From the NCBI RefSeq assembly GCF_015352425.1, contig NZ_JADKNH010000007.1, forward strand, positions 124,001 through 188,000: a stretch of DNA of 64,000 nt. The letters are read 5' to 3'. The stretch is from Fusibacter ferrireducens. GTDB taxonomy: Bacteria; Bacillota; Clostridia; Peptostreptococcales; Acidaminobacteraceae. The translations under genes were made by a program, and so were the position numbers. How positions within the stretch are numbered: the stretch's first letter is position 1; the number at the start of each line of letters is the position of its first letter. The notes beneath the pieces are model-generated. The model was given only the letters and a program-made list of their open reading frames with translations. It was not told where the DNA came from and searched no databases. Positions 42,232-55,092 of the stretch are shown here, one piece after another.

Positions 42232-43047
42232 TCATTGCTTAAACTTCTTAAGGGCTTTTTTGATCTTCCTAATCACATCATCATTTGAGTATTCATAATC
42301 CACAAGTTCCTGCCGAGTGCTTCCTAGAGCTAGATAGTAAGGTTCTTGATGTTTTATATTGCCCTTTTCTATTAAGACATTATTGTGTAAGAACTTTCTA
42401 TAATAAGTGGTGTGATCCATCACATCTTTTGAGGTAAGATGAAAGATGCCTCTCAAATCAGATTCCAATATGTGCTTAAACATAAAGGCGATTTGTGTAT
42501 CCCAGATAGATGTAAAAATCAAATTTTCGTAGAGCTCTATGCTTTTTTCATTTCTAAGCGCTGCGACAATCTCTTTAACTCTAGGAGACTTTTTGCCAAA
42601 GACCATAGGTAATCTCAAGATAATTGCATTTTGGGCCAACCCCTCTGTTAAAAGGTTTTCGCAGTTGATTTTAAAATGACCATATGCAGAAGTGGCATTA
42701 ACCAAATCTGTCTCTATCTTTACTGAATTAGGAATCCCATCAAAAACATTTGCGGTTGAAAAGAAATACACTTTTGCATTTGTTTGAGATGCATATTTAA
42801 CAATTTCACGATGTGTCTCTAACTGTTTTTCAAAATCGCCTCTTGTACATGAAATAATAACACTGGGCTGCGTCGCCTCTAATATAGGCAACAGTTGGTC
42901 CGATTCAAGATCAAATTTCAAATGCTTCCACTTGGCTTTCGGTATTTGATCCCTTGAAACCCCCGTAATATCATAGTCCTCTTTTAGAAGCTCTATAATA
43001 GCACTACCCACAAGTCCACTGTCTCCAAGTATAAATAATTTTTCCAT
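42232..43047 (-). CDS. NAD(P)-dependent epimerase/dehydratase-like (RmlD/SDR) protein
   Basis: 271 aa from ATG 43047, after GGGAGGTG. N-terminal Rossmann fold MEKLFILGDSGLVGSAIIEL. The SDR-like region has VYFFSTANVFDG and catalytic YxxxK in SAYGHFKINCENLL, as in dTDP-4-dehydrorhamnose reductases, then ILRLPMVFGKKSPRVKEIVA. No polysaccharide genes surround it, so the substrate is unclear. Confidence 0.8.
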   Translation of the reverse strand: MEKLFILGDSGLVGSAIIELLKEDYDITGVSRDQIPKAKWKHLKFDLESDQLLPILEATQPSVIISCTRGDFEKQLETHREIVKYASQTNAKVYFFSTANVFDGIPNSVKIETDLVNATSAYGHFKINCENLLTEGLAQNAIILRLPMVFGKKSPRVKEIVAALRNEKSIELYENLIFTSIWDTQIAFMFKHILESDLRGIFHLTSKDVMDHTTYYRKFLHNNVLIEKGNIKHQEPYYLALGSTRQELVDYEYSNDDVIRKIKKALKKFKQ

Positions 43048-43339
43048 GTACACCTCCCTTTCTATACGTTCATAAGTCTCAAAATATTCTTACCCAATAA
43101 CTAGCACAATCTATCCATGAGTTGGGAAAAATCTAAGTTGATTGTGTTTACATCAATAAATATTTACATAGTCTATTATCTTAAGTTTCTTTTCATCTTG
43201 TATTTCAATTCAATCATTTTTGATGAACTTAGTTTTGACATGACAATTCAAAATTTTACTTTAGCAACAACCTTATCAGTTATTGATATATAGATTAGAT
43301 CATTTTGCTCAGTAATCCCAATTTCTTAAATGTTTTAAG

Positions 43340-45279
43340 TAGTTCATTCCAATATGGTTCAATTAAGACAGGCTTTTTTGATGGGTTCGTGGTAGCCTTT
43401 AAGGTCATTTACATTCCAATATGGTTCAATTAAGACTGTGTCAAAAGTGGCTGAAAAGATCCTTGTGAATGCATTTACATTCCAATATGGTTCAATTAAG
43501 ACATTTGTTATGATCAATTCTTTAGCAGTGTTATTATATTTACATTCCAATATGGTTCAATTAAGACGCACTCAACAAGTTTGTCTATAGACCGTTTAAC
43601 TCTATTTACATTCCAATATGGTTCAATTAAGACACGCCTCACAAGTAGTAAAAACAGGTAAAAATGAAATTTACATTCCAATATGGTTCAATTAAGACAT
43701 CCATTGAGCTTCTGTTATAATTCCTTCTAAAAGTATTTACATTCCAATATGGTTCAATTAAGACGACAGAAATGGTTTGATGAGTTTAAAGCTAAAATAT
43801 ATTTACATTCCAATATGGTTCAATTAAGACTAGTATTATGTATCAAGAATATTAATAAAGTTCAACATTTACATTCCAATATGGTTCAATTAAGACATAA
43901 ACTGCTATAAACGACAGAACAAGCATAATAAAATTTACATTCCAATATGGTTCAATTAAGACCCAGTCAACCCGATCATTCCTTTGAATATTTTAACCAA
44001 TTTACATTCCAATATGGTTCAATTAAGACTGCAACAGCGTATCTTCTAATAGCAAAGAAAATTTCATTTACATTCCAATATGGTTCAATTAAGACACTTT
44101 CATGGTTAACAAGCAATTACGACAAAACATTATTTACATTCCAATATGGTTCAATTAAGACCTCCAATCTATTTTAGTCCCACAATGCTGGCAATAGTTA
44201 TTTACATTCCAATATGGTTCAATTAAGACTTACGTGCGTTAACAGTGATACTAACCTCATCTTTATTTACATTCCAATATGGTTCAATTAAGACTTTAAG
44301 TTTTGGGAATTTATTTGATCCGTTAACCTTATTTACATTCCAATATGGTTCAATTAAGACTATTCCGTTTTCAATAGATCCGGGGCCTTTTTTTGCATTT
44401 ACATTCCAATATGGTTCAATTAAGACGCAGTAAAGCAGTCTGTTATAACAAAACGAGTTCAATTTACATTCCAATATGGTTCAATTAAGACAGAATAACA
44501 CCAACGGGGATAGATAATTTAACTATATTTACATTCCAATATGGTTCAATTAAGACAACACTTCTTAATAGCGTAGCCAACGAAGCATTCTTATTTACAT
44601 TCCAATATGGTTCAATTAAGACGATAAACTTCCTAAAACAGGAATTGAAATGGTAGAATTTACATTCCAATATGGTTCAATTAAGACTATGTAACAATTG
44701 TGGTAAACAAACCACATTCATACATTTACATTCCAATATGGTTCAATTAAGACGTAATTTTGCGATATGCCCGTTAAAGGTTTATAAAAATTTACATTCC
44801 AATATGGTTCAATTAAGACCCTATTGATATTGAATCTACTGTGACAGGAGTGTTATTTACATTCCAATATGGTTCAATTAAGACCTTCAAAATTCATGTT
44901 TCTAAAATCTCCTATAACATCATTTACATTCCAATATGGTTCAATTAAGACCGTTGTATGAAGCTATTACGGAAGATAGAGAAGTAAATTTACATTCCAA
45001 TATGGTTCAATTAAGACTTATAAGTTTGCAATTTTCCGGAACAGATTCATCTATTTACATTCCAATATGGTTCAATTAAGACATTTGGCGGGGCTACTTG
45101 GTATAACGCTGTTGTGAAATTTACATTCCAATATGGTTCAATTAAGACCCTGTAAGACCCGGACCAAACGTCTTAATTCCATCATTTACATTCCAATATG
45201 GTTCAATTAAGACATGCATTTCTTTTGCAATTTGTTCCACAATTTTAGAATTTACATTCCAATATGGTTCAATTAAGAC
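43340..45279 (-). CRISPR. CRISPR array, type I-B, 30 repeats and 29 spacers
   Basis: The repeat is 30 nt. On the minus strand it starts GTCTTAATTGAACC and ends TTGGAATGTAAAT, giving the 8-nt tag ATGTAAAT known from clostridial I-B systems. There are 29 identical copies from 43407 to 45279 plus one degenerate copy at 43340-43369 whose outer five bases differ. Spacers are about 35-38 nt and all distinct. The degenerate end marks the oldest (trailer) side, so new spacers enter at 45279 next to cas2, and transcription is on the minus strand, the same as the cas genes. Confidence 0.97.
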
Positions 45280-45461
45280 CCGTCGCATTTTACGCATTGA
45301 AAAGACAGGCATTCAAGCACTAAAATTGTCGATCATAAAGTTTGAGTATCCATAACAGTCATTTAATAGCGCCACATTTCCTTATTAATCTTCAAGACCT
45401 TTAAACATCACATTGTCGATCTCCTAGAAAATATACGCTATTACAGGTCGACAATGATCTT
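45280..45461 (-). promoter_or_regulatory. CRISPR leader
   Basis: 182 bp between cas2 and the first repeat. On the minus strand CATTGTCGA and TCGACAATG form an inverted repeat around TGTAATAGCGTATATTTTC, and a third ATCGACAAT follows nearer the array. Such TCGACAAT-type leader motifs beside cas2 are familiar in clostridial arrays and probably guide adaptation. No confident -10/-35 was found. Confidence 0.7.
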
Positions 45462-45740
45462 TCATAAAAAATTAGAGGTTTTTTCATCCTCAACACCCCA
45501 AAATCTTTTTTCTAACCATCGCTCATTTCGACTTATAAAAATCACGACTGAATCTCTATCCATACGAGTGTACTGATCTAGTTCATTTTTTAATTTCATC
45601 AATTCAAGTTCGGACAAATTACCCTCAAAAACAGATTTTTGTATATGAGACATATAACGCTTGCAAATTTTAAAAATTCTGCGCCAGATCCTTGGACCAT
45701 CTAAGTCCATTTTAATATCATAAATTAACACAACATACAT
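45462..45740 (-). CDS. cas2: CRISPR adaptation protein Cas2
   Basis: 92 aa. Ferredoxin-like fold start MYVVLIYDIKMDLDGPRIWR with the conserved first-strand Asp, then RYMSHIQKSVFEGNLSELEL and VVIFISRNERWLEKRFWGV. Forms the spacer-integration complex with Cas1. It follows cas1 by 13 nt and is the last cas gene before the leader. Confidence 0.95.
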   Translation of the reverse strand: MYVVLIYDIKMDLDGPRIWRRIFKICKRYMSHIQKSVFEGNLSELELMKLKNELDQYTRMDRDSVVIFISRNERWLEKRFWGVEDEKTSNFL

Positions 45741-45753
45741 TACTCACCTCATT

Positions 45754-46746
45754 TTACCACCAAATCTTAAATCCTTGATACTTTTTTTCACCAATTATGT
45801 CTTTAATGAGCTTGTAACATTCTAATCTGATGAGATAACGGTAAGAAACTTCTCTTCCCAAGTCACGATGCATAATTGTTCTTTCAAGTCTAGAATCATA
45901 TTCCTTGAGAATTATTTTTCTTCCAAAATCTTTTAAATACAGTCCGTTTGAACTTGATTCAAAATCATCACTTGTAATTTGCTTTTTATTTAACAAAGAA
46001 AATATCATTCTTTCGCCAATCAATGGTTTAAATATTTCTGCTACATCTAGACAAAGTGAAAATCTTTTAGCCCCTGGTTCATGAAGAAAACTTATAGTCG
46101 GGTTTAATTGTGTCTTATATATTTCTGATAATACTGTTGTGTAAACTAAACTGTTGACAAAAGAAAGTAATGAATTGATCATATTATCTGGAGGGCGTTT
46201 AACGCGTTTGGTAAAATCTATATCAATTTTGATGATTTTATCCCATGTACTGTAATACTGTTTTCTGATATTGCCCTCAATCCCCATAATTTCTTGAATG
46301 CTATTACAATCATCAACCCTTAATATAAGCTTTTGGATATTATTTATAGAATCCTCTAAATCTAGACCCCGACCATTATAATATCGCAAATTTCTAAAAA
46401 TATTATGAGCTGCAGTTCTTATTATTTCCCTTGCAATCTCCACTCTCATTTCACTATTATCATATTTTCTAACTTGCTCTACTAACAAGTAACCGCTCAC
46501 ATTGCTTTCCCTTGGATAAAAAGTCCCGGAGTAAAATCCATAGTAATTAAAGACATGAAGAATAATTTTCTGCTGAGAGATATAGTTGAGTGCTTTTGTA
46601 TTTAAAGTCGTTTCTCCAAACAAATAAATTTCGTCAGTCACTTCCGATTTTATATACTTTTTTACTCCCGATGTCATATCAAGTGCAATATTATTGTCTT
46701 TACGCTTCAAATTACAATCATTCAAAATATAAAATGTTTCACCCAT
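45754..46746 (-). CDS. cas1: CRISPR integrase Cas1 (type I-B)
   Basis: 330 aa from ATG 46746 behind GGAGGAGGTG. Contains NLKRKDNNIALDM, the strand-rich N-terminal domain with KALNYISQQKIILHVFNYYG, then SLVYTTVLSEIYKTQLNPTI, SFLHEPGAKRFSLCLDVAEI and FKPLIGERM, which carry the metal-binding Glu/His/Asp set (E in YTTVLSEI, H in FLHEPG, D in LDVAEIFKP). Metal-dependent integrase. Normal length. Confidence 0.95.
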   Translation of the reverse strand: MGETFYILNDCNLKRKDNNIALDMTSGVKKYIKSEVTDEIYLFGETTLNTKALNYISQQKIILHVFNYYGFYSGTFYPRESNVSGYLLVEQVRKYDNSEMRVEIAREIIRTAAHNIFRNLRYYNGRGLDLEDSINNIQKLILRVDDCNSIQEIMGIEGNIRKQYYSTWDKIIKIDIDFTKRVKRPPDNMINSLLSFVNSLVYTTVLSEIYKTQLNPTISFLHEPGAKRFSLCLDVAEIFKPLIGERMIFSLLNKKQITSDDFESSSNGLYLKDFGRKIILKEYDSRLERTIMHRDLGREVSYRYLIRLECYKLIKDIIGEKKYQGFKIWW

Positions 46747-46760
46747 ACAATCACCTCCTC

Positions 46761-47252
46761 CTATACAGCGCAAAGGTCAAAATAAGCACATTTTTTACAA
46801 GCCTTTTTTTCGGCAACTTTAGGTGGACTCTTTAAACCATTAATACTTTCAATCTCAACCAAAATAGCTTTGATTCTACTTGCATCCTCATCTGTTAAAA
46901 AAACATCCTCTCTCACCCTCAGTAATGGGTAGTCTAAAACAGCTTTTTTTATATCCACACCTCTTTCTTGCAAGTACCAGATGTAGTATTTGACTTGCCA
47001 TACAGAAGCCACCTCAATTTTTCTAGATTTCTTAACCTCATGAATCACTTCCCAATTTTTCAAAAAATCAACGTTAATAGTCTCATCAATTAAAATATGC
47101 TTTTTTTCGCGCGAGTAAGATGATTCATCCAGAAGTTTACCAATTCCGACTAAGTCACTATTATGCTCTAAAGTTACTTCTTTTAAAAAATACCACAATT
47201 TTCTTTTGCACACTAAATTGTAATAGATCATCACACCCGTTATATTTTTCAT
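46761..47252 (-). CDS. cas4: CRISPR-associated exonuclease Cas4
   Basis: 163 aa. GVMIYYNLVCKRKLWYFLKE has the first Cys; the RecB-like nuclease motif appears as VIHEVKKSRKIE, then VWQVKYYIWYLQERGVD; the C-terminal CKKCAYFDLC completes the Fe-S cluster ligands. It trims prespacers and sets PAM choice. Its stop is within 15 nt of the cas1 start. Confidence 0.92.
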   Translation of the reverse strand: MKNITGVMIYYNLVCKRKLWYFLKEVTLEHNSDLVGIGKLLDESSYSREKKHILIDETINVDFLKNWEVIHEVKKSRKIEVASVWQVKYYIWYLQERGVDIKKAVLDYPLLRVREDVFLTDEDASRIKAILVEIESINGLKSPPKVAEKKACKKCAYFDLCAV

Positions 47253-47266
47253 AACTCATCCTCACA

Positions 47267-49495
47267 TTAACCTTCGTCATCAATAAATCTATTAATGGTC
47301 TTACTCTTAACATGTTCAACACCATATTCAAAAGAATATTGACAATCTATAACCGGTATCCGCCAAAATTTACTCACTTCTAAATAAAAATCAACACTAT
47401 TTTTAATTTTATGCATTGCCACGCTCGTCGTAAAATCCGACAATTTATTTTTAGCATCTGCTTTTTTCTTTCTAAGTAATTTTATTTCTTGAGGTTCTAA
47501 ATCTCTTTCAATTTTAGTTGTAATCACCTCTAAAATTTCATCTATTTCCAAGCGATTTTCTTTATAGACAGACATAGGAATCACCATTTCAGAATTGATG
47601 TTTCTAAAAATTTCCTGAACCTTTTTCTTGTTCATTTCATGATCATCAATCTCTTTCAAATGTTTCAAATTAAGCACTATTTTTTGATAGTATTCCGTTT
47701 CTTTAAGATTGCTCGTTGTATACAAGGCCTCCACTAAATTCATTTTTTGCGATTCCGTTATGATACCATTCCAGCCAGAAATAGCTACTTTGGACATGTT
47801 GAAAATGTCTTGATCGACTACAAATCCCACACCAGAACAGAATTGTTCTCCACCATCAAAGACATAGCAGTTATGTGCGCTTCCAGCATATGCACGCCCA
47901 CGATAACATCGCCCCATTCTTTGAAATAGACTATTTAAATCCGATAATTCCGTAAATAAAATATCGAAATCAATATCTAAAGACGCCTCCACGACTTGAG
48001 TTGTCACCCATATGCCCGTTCCATTAAAATGTTTATCACCCAATTCTAAAATCTGTGATTCCTTTAGTTTTCGATCTCTTCTAATATAATGACTGTGAAA
48101 TAAATTGATAGAATCACTGACCTCATTTTCAACTAGTTCATCATAAATGCGCTGTGCTTCTTTTACAGTATTACAAATAATCAGTACTTTTTGGGATCTA
48201 TAGTATTTTAAAATATCATGAAGATTTATTTTGCTATGAATTGTTTTTAAGTGATGTCTGACGATCGTATTATTGACAAAAGTCTTTGATGGTATAAATT
48301 CAATACCTTCAGATTCTAATAGATCTACTAACACAAGAGGCAATGTCGCTGTTAAGATCGCAAATTTTCCGCCCATATGAGTGATCATTTTTAAGCCATA
48401 AATTAAATATGCCAATAGATCAGATGAATACATTTGAATTTCATCTATGACCACTTTTGAATAGGAGAGCGTTGCCAATTTAGGCTCAAATCCCCTAAAT
48501 CTAAAAACAAAATCAAATATTTGATCTAAAGTGCAGATTGTAAGTGGTAACGATAATTGTTTCGTCTTATTGTAATAGTCATCTACATCTTCTTCTAAAA
48601 AATTGCTTATATTGTATTCATTGTAAGTATCCGAGTGCAGAAGTCCAACCCTACGTCCATGTTCATTCAAAATAATCTCTGAGCAAATCCTCTTGTACAT
48701 GGCATTTATTGCAGTCTTAAGGGGCAAAGTAAAAAAGCCTTTATGATCACCAATCCAAAGGAGCCCAGCTTCGGTCTTTCCCATTCCAGTTTGTGCAATT
48801 ACAATAACGTTTTCATCTTGATGTGATTTTAAATACTTTTGAAGTGCATTCCAATCTGATTTTGGATTGTTCTTCTGCCAAGAGCTCATCATATGTTCTA
48901 ATGCTTTTTCTAAAAAATTATTATTATTTTCCACAGGAATATGAGCACTTGCAGCATAATCAAGGCGATTTAGCATGCCTTTGACTAATACATAATCATA
49001 GAATACAGAACCATTTTCTTGAGAAAATCTTGTTTTATCAAAGTATTTAACTGCCAGTTTCTTTACACTTTGGGTTGTGAGTTTATCATACTCAAATGCT
49101 CTTCTTTCATTTTTTAGCGATTCAATTTCAACTTCTAAAGCTTCACTTGAATAGGTAATATCTCTTTCATGGTGAAAAGCAATTGATTGAGCAAGAATTT
49201 TAAGATCGTTGCTTGAAAGCCCCTTTTCTAAAAAGTATGTTGTATCCAAAAAGGCCAAACTCAAGATTCCATGTGGAATTTCATGTTCATCTCTGATACC
49301 ATTAACAATTTTATTCTGAAATCTTAAGTTCATCTTACCTAAATCATGGTACAAGCAACCATAGTATAATATATCCCAATTTACATTTAAATTGGGATAT
49401 ATTGATTTTAAAAGGTTATAATTTTCCATTAACCGATCCGTATGTTCTTGTATGGTTTCCACAGGGTGGGATTTTGCTAAATATTGATTTATCAT
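47267..49495 (-). CDS. cas3: CRISPR helicase-nuclease Cas3
   Basis: 742 aa. N-terminal HD nuclease: SHPVETIQEHTDRLMENY, CLYHDLGKMN, IAFHHERD. Superfamily 2 helicase: Walker A IAQTGMGKTEAG, Walker B VVIDEIQMYS, motif III ILTATLP, motif VI QRMGRCYRG. It unwinds and degrades target DNA recruited by Cascade. All catalytic motifs look intact. Confidence 0.95.
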   Translation of the reverse strand: MINQYLAKSHPVETIQEHTDRLMENYNLLKSIYPNLNVNWDILYYGCLYHDLGKMNLRFQNKIVNGIRDEHEIPHGILSLAFLDTTYFLEKGLSSNDLKILAQSIAFHHERDITYSSEALEVEIESLKNERRAFEYDKLTTQSVKKLAVKYFDKTRFSQENGSVFYDYVLVKGMLNRLDYAASAHIPVENNNNFLEKALEHMMSSWQKNNPKSDWNALQKYLKSHQDENVIVIAQTGMGKTEAGLLWIGDHKGFFTLPLKTAINAMYKRICSEIILNEHGRRVGLLHSDTYNEYNISNFLEEDVDDYYNKTKQLSLPLTICTLDQIFDFVFRFRGFEPKLATLSYSKVVIDEIQMYSSDLLAYLIYGLKMITHMGGKFAILTATLPLVLVDLLESEGIEFIPSKTFVNNTIVRHHLKTIHSKINLHDILKYYRSQKVLIICNTVKEAQRIYDELVENEVSDSINLFHSHYIRRDRKLKESQILELGDKHFNGTGIWVTTQVVEASLDIDFDILFTELSDLNSLFQRMGRCYRGRAYAGSAHNCYVFDGGEQFCSGVGFVVDQDIFNMSKVAISGWNGIITESQKMNLVEALYTTSNLKETEYYQKIVLNLKHLKEIDDHEMNKKKVQEIFRNINSEMVIPMSVYKENRLEIDEILEVITTKIERDLEPQEIKLLRKKKADAKNKLSDFTTSVAMHKIKNSVDFYLEVSKFWRIPVIDCQYSFEYGVEHVKSKTINRFIDDEG

Positions 49496-49504
49496 TGGAC
49501 CTCC

Positions 49505-51109
<1,605 letters not shown>

Positions 51110-51110
<1 letters not shown>

Positions 51111-52819
51111 TAGTTATTCCCTCCATTTGGTTTGTCATTTTCTTTGCCCTCGATTAAACCTGTAACAAATGCATAGCCTATACTCTTAAAATGCTCTTCA
51201 TCCTCAAATGTCTCTAAGAAAATACTTGCTACCGATTTTTGAGTATACAAGTAGCAGTTAAGCACTGTATCCATAAACATGTTTATATTATTGGTTTTAA
51301 GTGCATTTAAAAGTCTGTAAGAAATACCGTTTAATTTGTCCTTCGCCCCTTTTGATTTGTATGCTTCTCTAAGATAATACCCCGATGAATTTGCCCTTTT
51401 GATAACTTCTTTTTCTATGTTCTCCACAGCGCCAACTCCTTTCAAAATTTCAGTATTCATTTCAAGTATGCTTGTAATATGGTAGGTCTGATAATAGCAA
51501 TTTTGGGGATCTGTCAACTTATATAGAATCAATTTATGAATCAATGTGAATAAGTTTTGATTATTAAAAATTCTTTCGATGACCTGTTCATAAACACTAA
51601 AGTAAATTTTGGCTTTTTTAGGACCGATTTCATAACCTGCTTTTTCTAAAATTTTTAAAATATCTCTAGAATTATAAAAAACTTCAATCATATGTTTTGC
51701 AAACAGACTGAATTTATAAAGAATCTTTTCATTTTTTCCTTTTTTTATTAATTCACTCTGAATTAATTGTACGTCAGCAAGTTCGTATTTTAAGTTTATT
51801 TGAAACTGCTCATTAAATGCTGTAATCATGCCCTTATAAGTTGTTGTAGTATTCATCACATGACTTTCTAAAATATGATTTTTTAAATTCTCATTAATTC
51901 TGATTGCTCTGCTTAATCTTTGATTTTCATTAATATAAACACCTCTGTTGTAGACATAAGTCATTCCAGCAGGTACACATGAATAGATCAGTTTACATAA
52001 AGGACATAGTGCAATATCATTATTGAATGCCCACACGTGGGATGTTTTTTTCCCAACATCAAATCCAATCGCATTTAAAAAACTCATAACATTGCTATTA
52101 TCATTTATTAAATCTCCGCAATTGAAACAATTATACTTATATTTTTTCTTAGAAGCATCAAAATAAACTTGTGCTGGCTCTAAAAAATATTGCCTGTAAT
52201 CCACGTACATATCTTTTATCTTGGTTTGAGGATTCAGAAAGCAAACGCCATTCCATGCAATCTTTATAATCGTATAGATGACGTTTTTAGCCGCTAAGTA
52301 TTTTTTTGCATCATCCCTATTGCAATAAGCTATGATGGGTTGAATTTTTTCATGAGTCTCTTTAATTTGTGTTAAAACATCAGAAATCTGCTCTCCTTTT
52401 TTCAAAGAAATCATTTCAATTTGATTGCCCATAGCTATAACATCACGCTCATCATCAACTAGTGGATATGCTGCCACAAAACTATCCTTTTTCAAATTAT
52501 TTTTGAGGGTCTTTTGAACATATTCGTTTAACGTCTTTAAAGCATTTTCATCAAAGTGTTCATAATCAGTCCCTATATGATGAATGATTTCTTTTTCATA
52601 GGATACAATTTTAAACCAAGGAAGTGTTTCTTTATAAGTTTCTATAAAATAGTTGAAGTATTTCTCCTCAAATTGCTCCAATAATTGTGTATCAAACTCA
52701 ACATAATAATCTTTAACATCTAATAGAGCCTCATCTCCCGCTTTTTTTAAGATATTGACAAGACCTACAAGACCCGCATTAAAAAGCCAATCGTTCATTT
52801 CAATTCTTATTTTAGCCAC
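51110..52819 (-). CDS. cas8b: Cascade large subunit Cas8 (Cst1-type, I-B)
   Basis: 569 aa. Starts MAKIRIEMNDWLFNAGLVGL. Two zinc-binding pairs, YNCFNCGDLI and ALCPLCKLIYSCVP, are typical of Cst1/Cas8 of the I-B Tneap type. It recognises the PAM and recruits Cas3. Gene order cas6-cas8-cas7-cas5-cas3-cas4-cas1-cas2 supports subtype I-B. Confidence 0.88.
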
Positions 52820-52831
52820 TTATTCACCCCC

Positions 52832-53563
52832 TTAGGATATGATATCCACCATGCCAAAACCACTTCCACGCTTACTTCCGATGCCAGATTTATAAAGATA
52901 TTCAGTAATAAATGGTTTTGCTTTCATTTTTATGATGCCTATATTGCTATCCACTTCGATGCCATAGTTTCTCACTTTTACCACTTTAAAAGCTTCAGAA
53001 TATTCAAACTGGATTGTCTCTAATTCGTATTGAATGCTTTCACCAAAGTATTCAATAAGTTGAACTCTTAAATTCTGCTCAAACTGTTTTCTCCCCTGAA
53101 TAGTGCCAAGAGAATGATACCAAGTTTTCTTATTATCACCTTCATGCTCTCTAACAACAATTGGACTCATTGTTTTAAATACCACGTCTTCACTGGTAAT
53201 TGTCTTTTCTTGAATTAATCGAATGGATTGAATCTGCATTTCATTTTCCTTAATTAAGATAGACTTTCCTTTATTAGATATAAATGCATTGTAGAACATA
53301 ATGCCATCTTTAGGATCTATTGTCGAAAAATTCAACATGACTTTTTGATCTGGCACATAAATAGTCTCACTTTCAAATTTACACTTTCCAAAATATAAAG
53401 AGAAAGTATACTGCTTCGGTTGAGTCTTTTTATTAACAAAAATATCATTGTAGTAGCTTACATCTAAATCTTGATAAAACTGTTTTAGTAAAGATAAAAT
53501 CACACGATTCTTATCTTTTGGAAAATAAGGGTTTTTTAAATTAATTTCCACAGCAAATCTCAT
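52832..53563 (-). CDS. cas6: CRISPR RNA endoribonuclease Cas6
   Basis: 243 aa, two RAMP folds. The C-terminal glycine-rich loop GIGSKRGSGFGMVDI is the family signature. N-terminus MRFAVEINLKNPYFPKDKNR. Cuts the array transcript within repeats, leaving the 8-nt tag. First gene of the cas operon. Confidence 0.92.
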   Translation of the reverse strand: MRFAVEINLKNPYFPKDKNRVILSLLKQFYQDLDVSYYNDIFVNKKTQPKQYTFSLYFGKCKFESETIYVPDQKVMLNFSTIDPKDGIMFYNAFISNKGKSILIKENEMQIQSIRLIQEKTITSEDVVFKTMSPIVVREHEGDNKKTWYHSLGTIQGRKQFEQNLRVQLIEYFGESIQYELETIQFEYSEAFKVVKVRNYGIEVDSNIGIIKMKAKPFITEYLYKSGIGSKRGSGFGMVDIIS

Positions 53564-53622
53564 GTATTCACCTCCTTAGGTATAGTTTACCATTATAAAT
53601 AGGTACTATAAGGTCTATTTAA

Positions 53623-54576
53623 CTATTTTTTTTTGCTCTTTTCAATTATTTTTAACGCCTCCTTTAGAACTGCCTCTTGGAGCATTTTGGGCTCAATAAC
53701 TTCCACTAGACTCCCCATGCTCATTACCCAGCTCTTATATTCTTCGAAACCTTGCATCTCTGCTTCAAAATAAATGTTTTTTTCATCAATAATGGTAATC
53801 TTCTGGTTCACTGAAATAATTTTTTCTTTAACAATCTCGCTCATCGGATAGCCTATCTTTAATTTTACCATTTGAGCCTCATCATTATAAATGCCAAATG
53901 AATTACTCATGACTTCTGAAAAATCATATTGAGTGTCAACTTCAAATTTTTCGTCCATAACTTCATAGGTTAAAATTCTAGATAATTTAAAGAATCTTAT
54001 ATCTTTTGCATTTTCACAATAGCCATACACATAAGAAGCACCTTTGTAGTCAAAAATACCATACGGTTGAATTATTCTATTAGATATTTCAATCCCTTCT
54101 GGTTTCAGTGCTTTATAATCCAGTCTTATTTTTTGTTTTTCTAAAACTGCTAGATTTAGATTTTTCCAAAGTTCTTTTTCCTTTTTTAAGATGGTTTCAT
54201 TCTCATATAACATTTTATTATGATAAGCAATGTCTTCACTTGAACTCATAACTAAAGTCATTTTATTTACAAAATTTTGAAATGTATTATCAAAATGAAA
54301 TTTCCCACTTGATATTATTTCTTTTGCCATAATTATAGATTTAATCTCATCCTCTGTTATACCCAAATTCGCAATACATCTACTCGTCTCTAAAAAATAA
54401 CCACCATTCCTACCACGTGTTGACCCAATGTAAATACCCGCCATTTCTAGATCTTTCTTATACTGTTTTATCATACGGGGCGTTACTTCAATTCTACGAG
54501 CTAATTCATCGATGCTCATGGCACCTTTTATTTCTAACTCTAACATCATATTTAATGCATTTGATACTCGAGACAT
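53623..54576 (-). CDS. WYL-domain HTH transcription regulator
   Basis: 317 aa. N-terminal DeoR-type winged HTH (MSIDELARRIEVTPRMIKQY), then a WYL domain around RLDYKALKPEGIEISNRIIQ, PYGIFDYKGASYVYGYC and RFFKLSRI, and a C-terminal WCX-like part. WYL regulators often sit at CRISPR and other defence loci and respond to nucleic-acid or nucleotide ligands. It lies 59 nt upstream of cas6 on the same strand, in a position to control the operon. Between them AAATAG/CTATTT forms a small inverted repeat. Confidence 0.88.
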   Translation of the reverse strand: MSRVSNALNMMLELEIKGAMSIDELARRIEVTPRMIKQYKKDLEMAGIYIGSTRGRNGGYFLETSRCIANLGITEDEIKSIIMAKEIISSGKFHFDNTFQNFVNKMTLVMSSSEDIAYHNKMLYENETILKKEKELWKNLNLAVLEKQKIRLDYKALKPEGIEISNRIIQPYGIFDYKGASYVYGYCENAKDIRFFKLSRILTYEVMDEKFEVDTQYDFSEVMSNSFGIYNDEAQMVKLKIGYPMSEIVKEKIISVNQKITIIDEKNIYFEAEMQGFEEYKSWVMSMGSLVEVIEPKMLQEAVLKEALKIIEKSKKK

Positions 54577-55092
54577 AATTCACTCCTTTCCCTCTTATTT
54601 TCCAATTCGCAATTTAAGTAAATTATATCATATTTTCTAATATTTTATAATTTCTTGCTAGTATGCAATCTCTAATTCCAGTCCTACCGAAGATATCATT
54701 TTATAAAAGTAGAGTCCTTCTATAAAGATTATTATTGGAAACCAAAATCAAATCTCTATAATCGCCATTACAGGCTTTATAAAATATATTATAGCAACAC
54801 CCTCCACATCATTTGATAGTCATTTAAAAGTATATTTAATGCCATATAGCATATAATATAAAGTAGAATAGTACTACACCTTTATTGACATTATATGTTT
54901 TTTTTGATATTTTTTAATCGCTGAAATCTTTTTTTTATGTAAAAAATTTGATCAAAATACTCAAATTCAATCAGAATTGATCGCTGCCACTGCAACTGCC
55001 TTAGTAAACAAATTCCCAATTTAATATATGTCTATAATAAATTTATAACACAATAACTAAATAATAATAATAATAGATATGCGAGGTCAGCC
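54577..55092. other. Gene-free AT-rich intergenic region
   Basis: About 515 bp between the divergent WYL regulator and the WG-repeat lipoprotein. I see no ORF with a ribosome site, no tRNA and no strong hairpin; only AT-rich runs that can hold promoters for both flanking genes. Confidence 0.5.

Noticed and set aside
43947-44177. Open frames running through the CRISPR array with repeated FTFQYGSIKT or VLIEPYWNVN
   Set aside because: They are translations of the repeat units, not genes.
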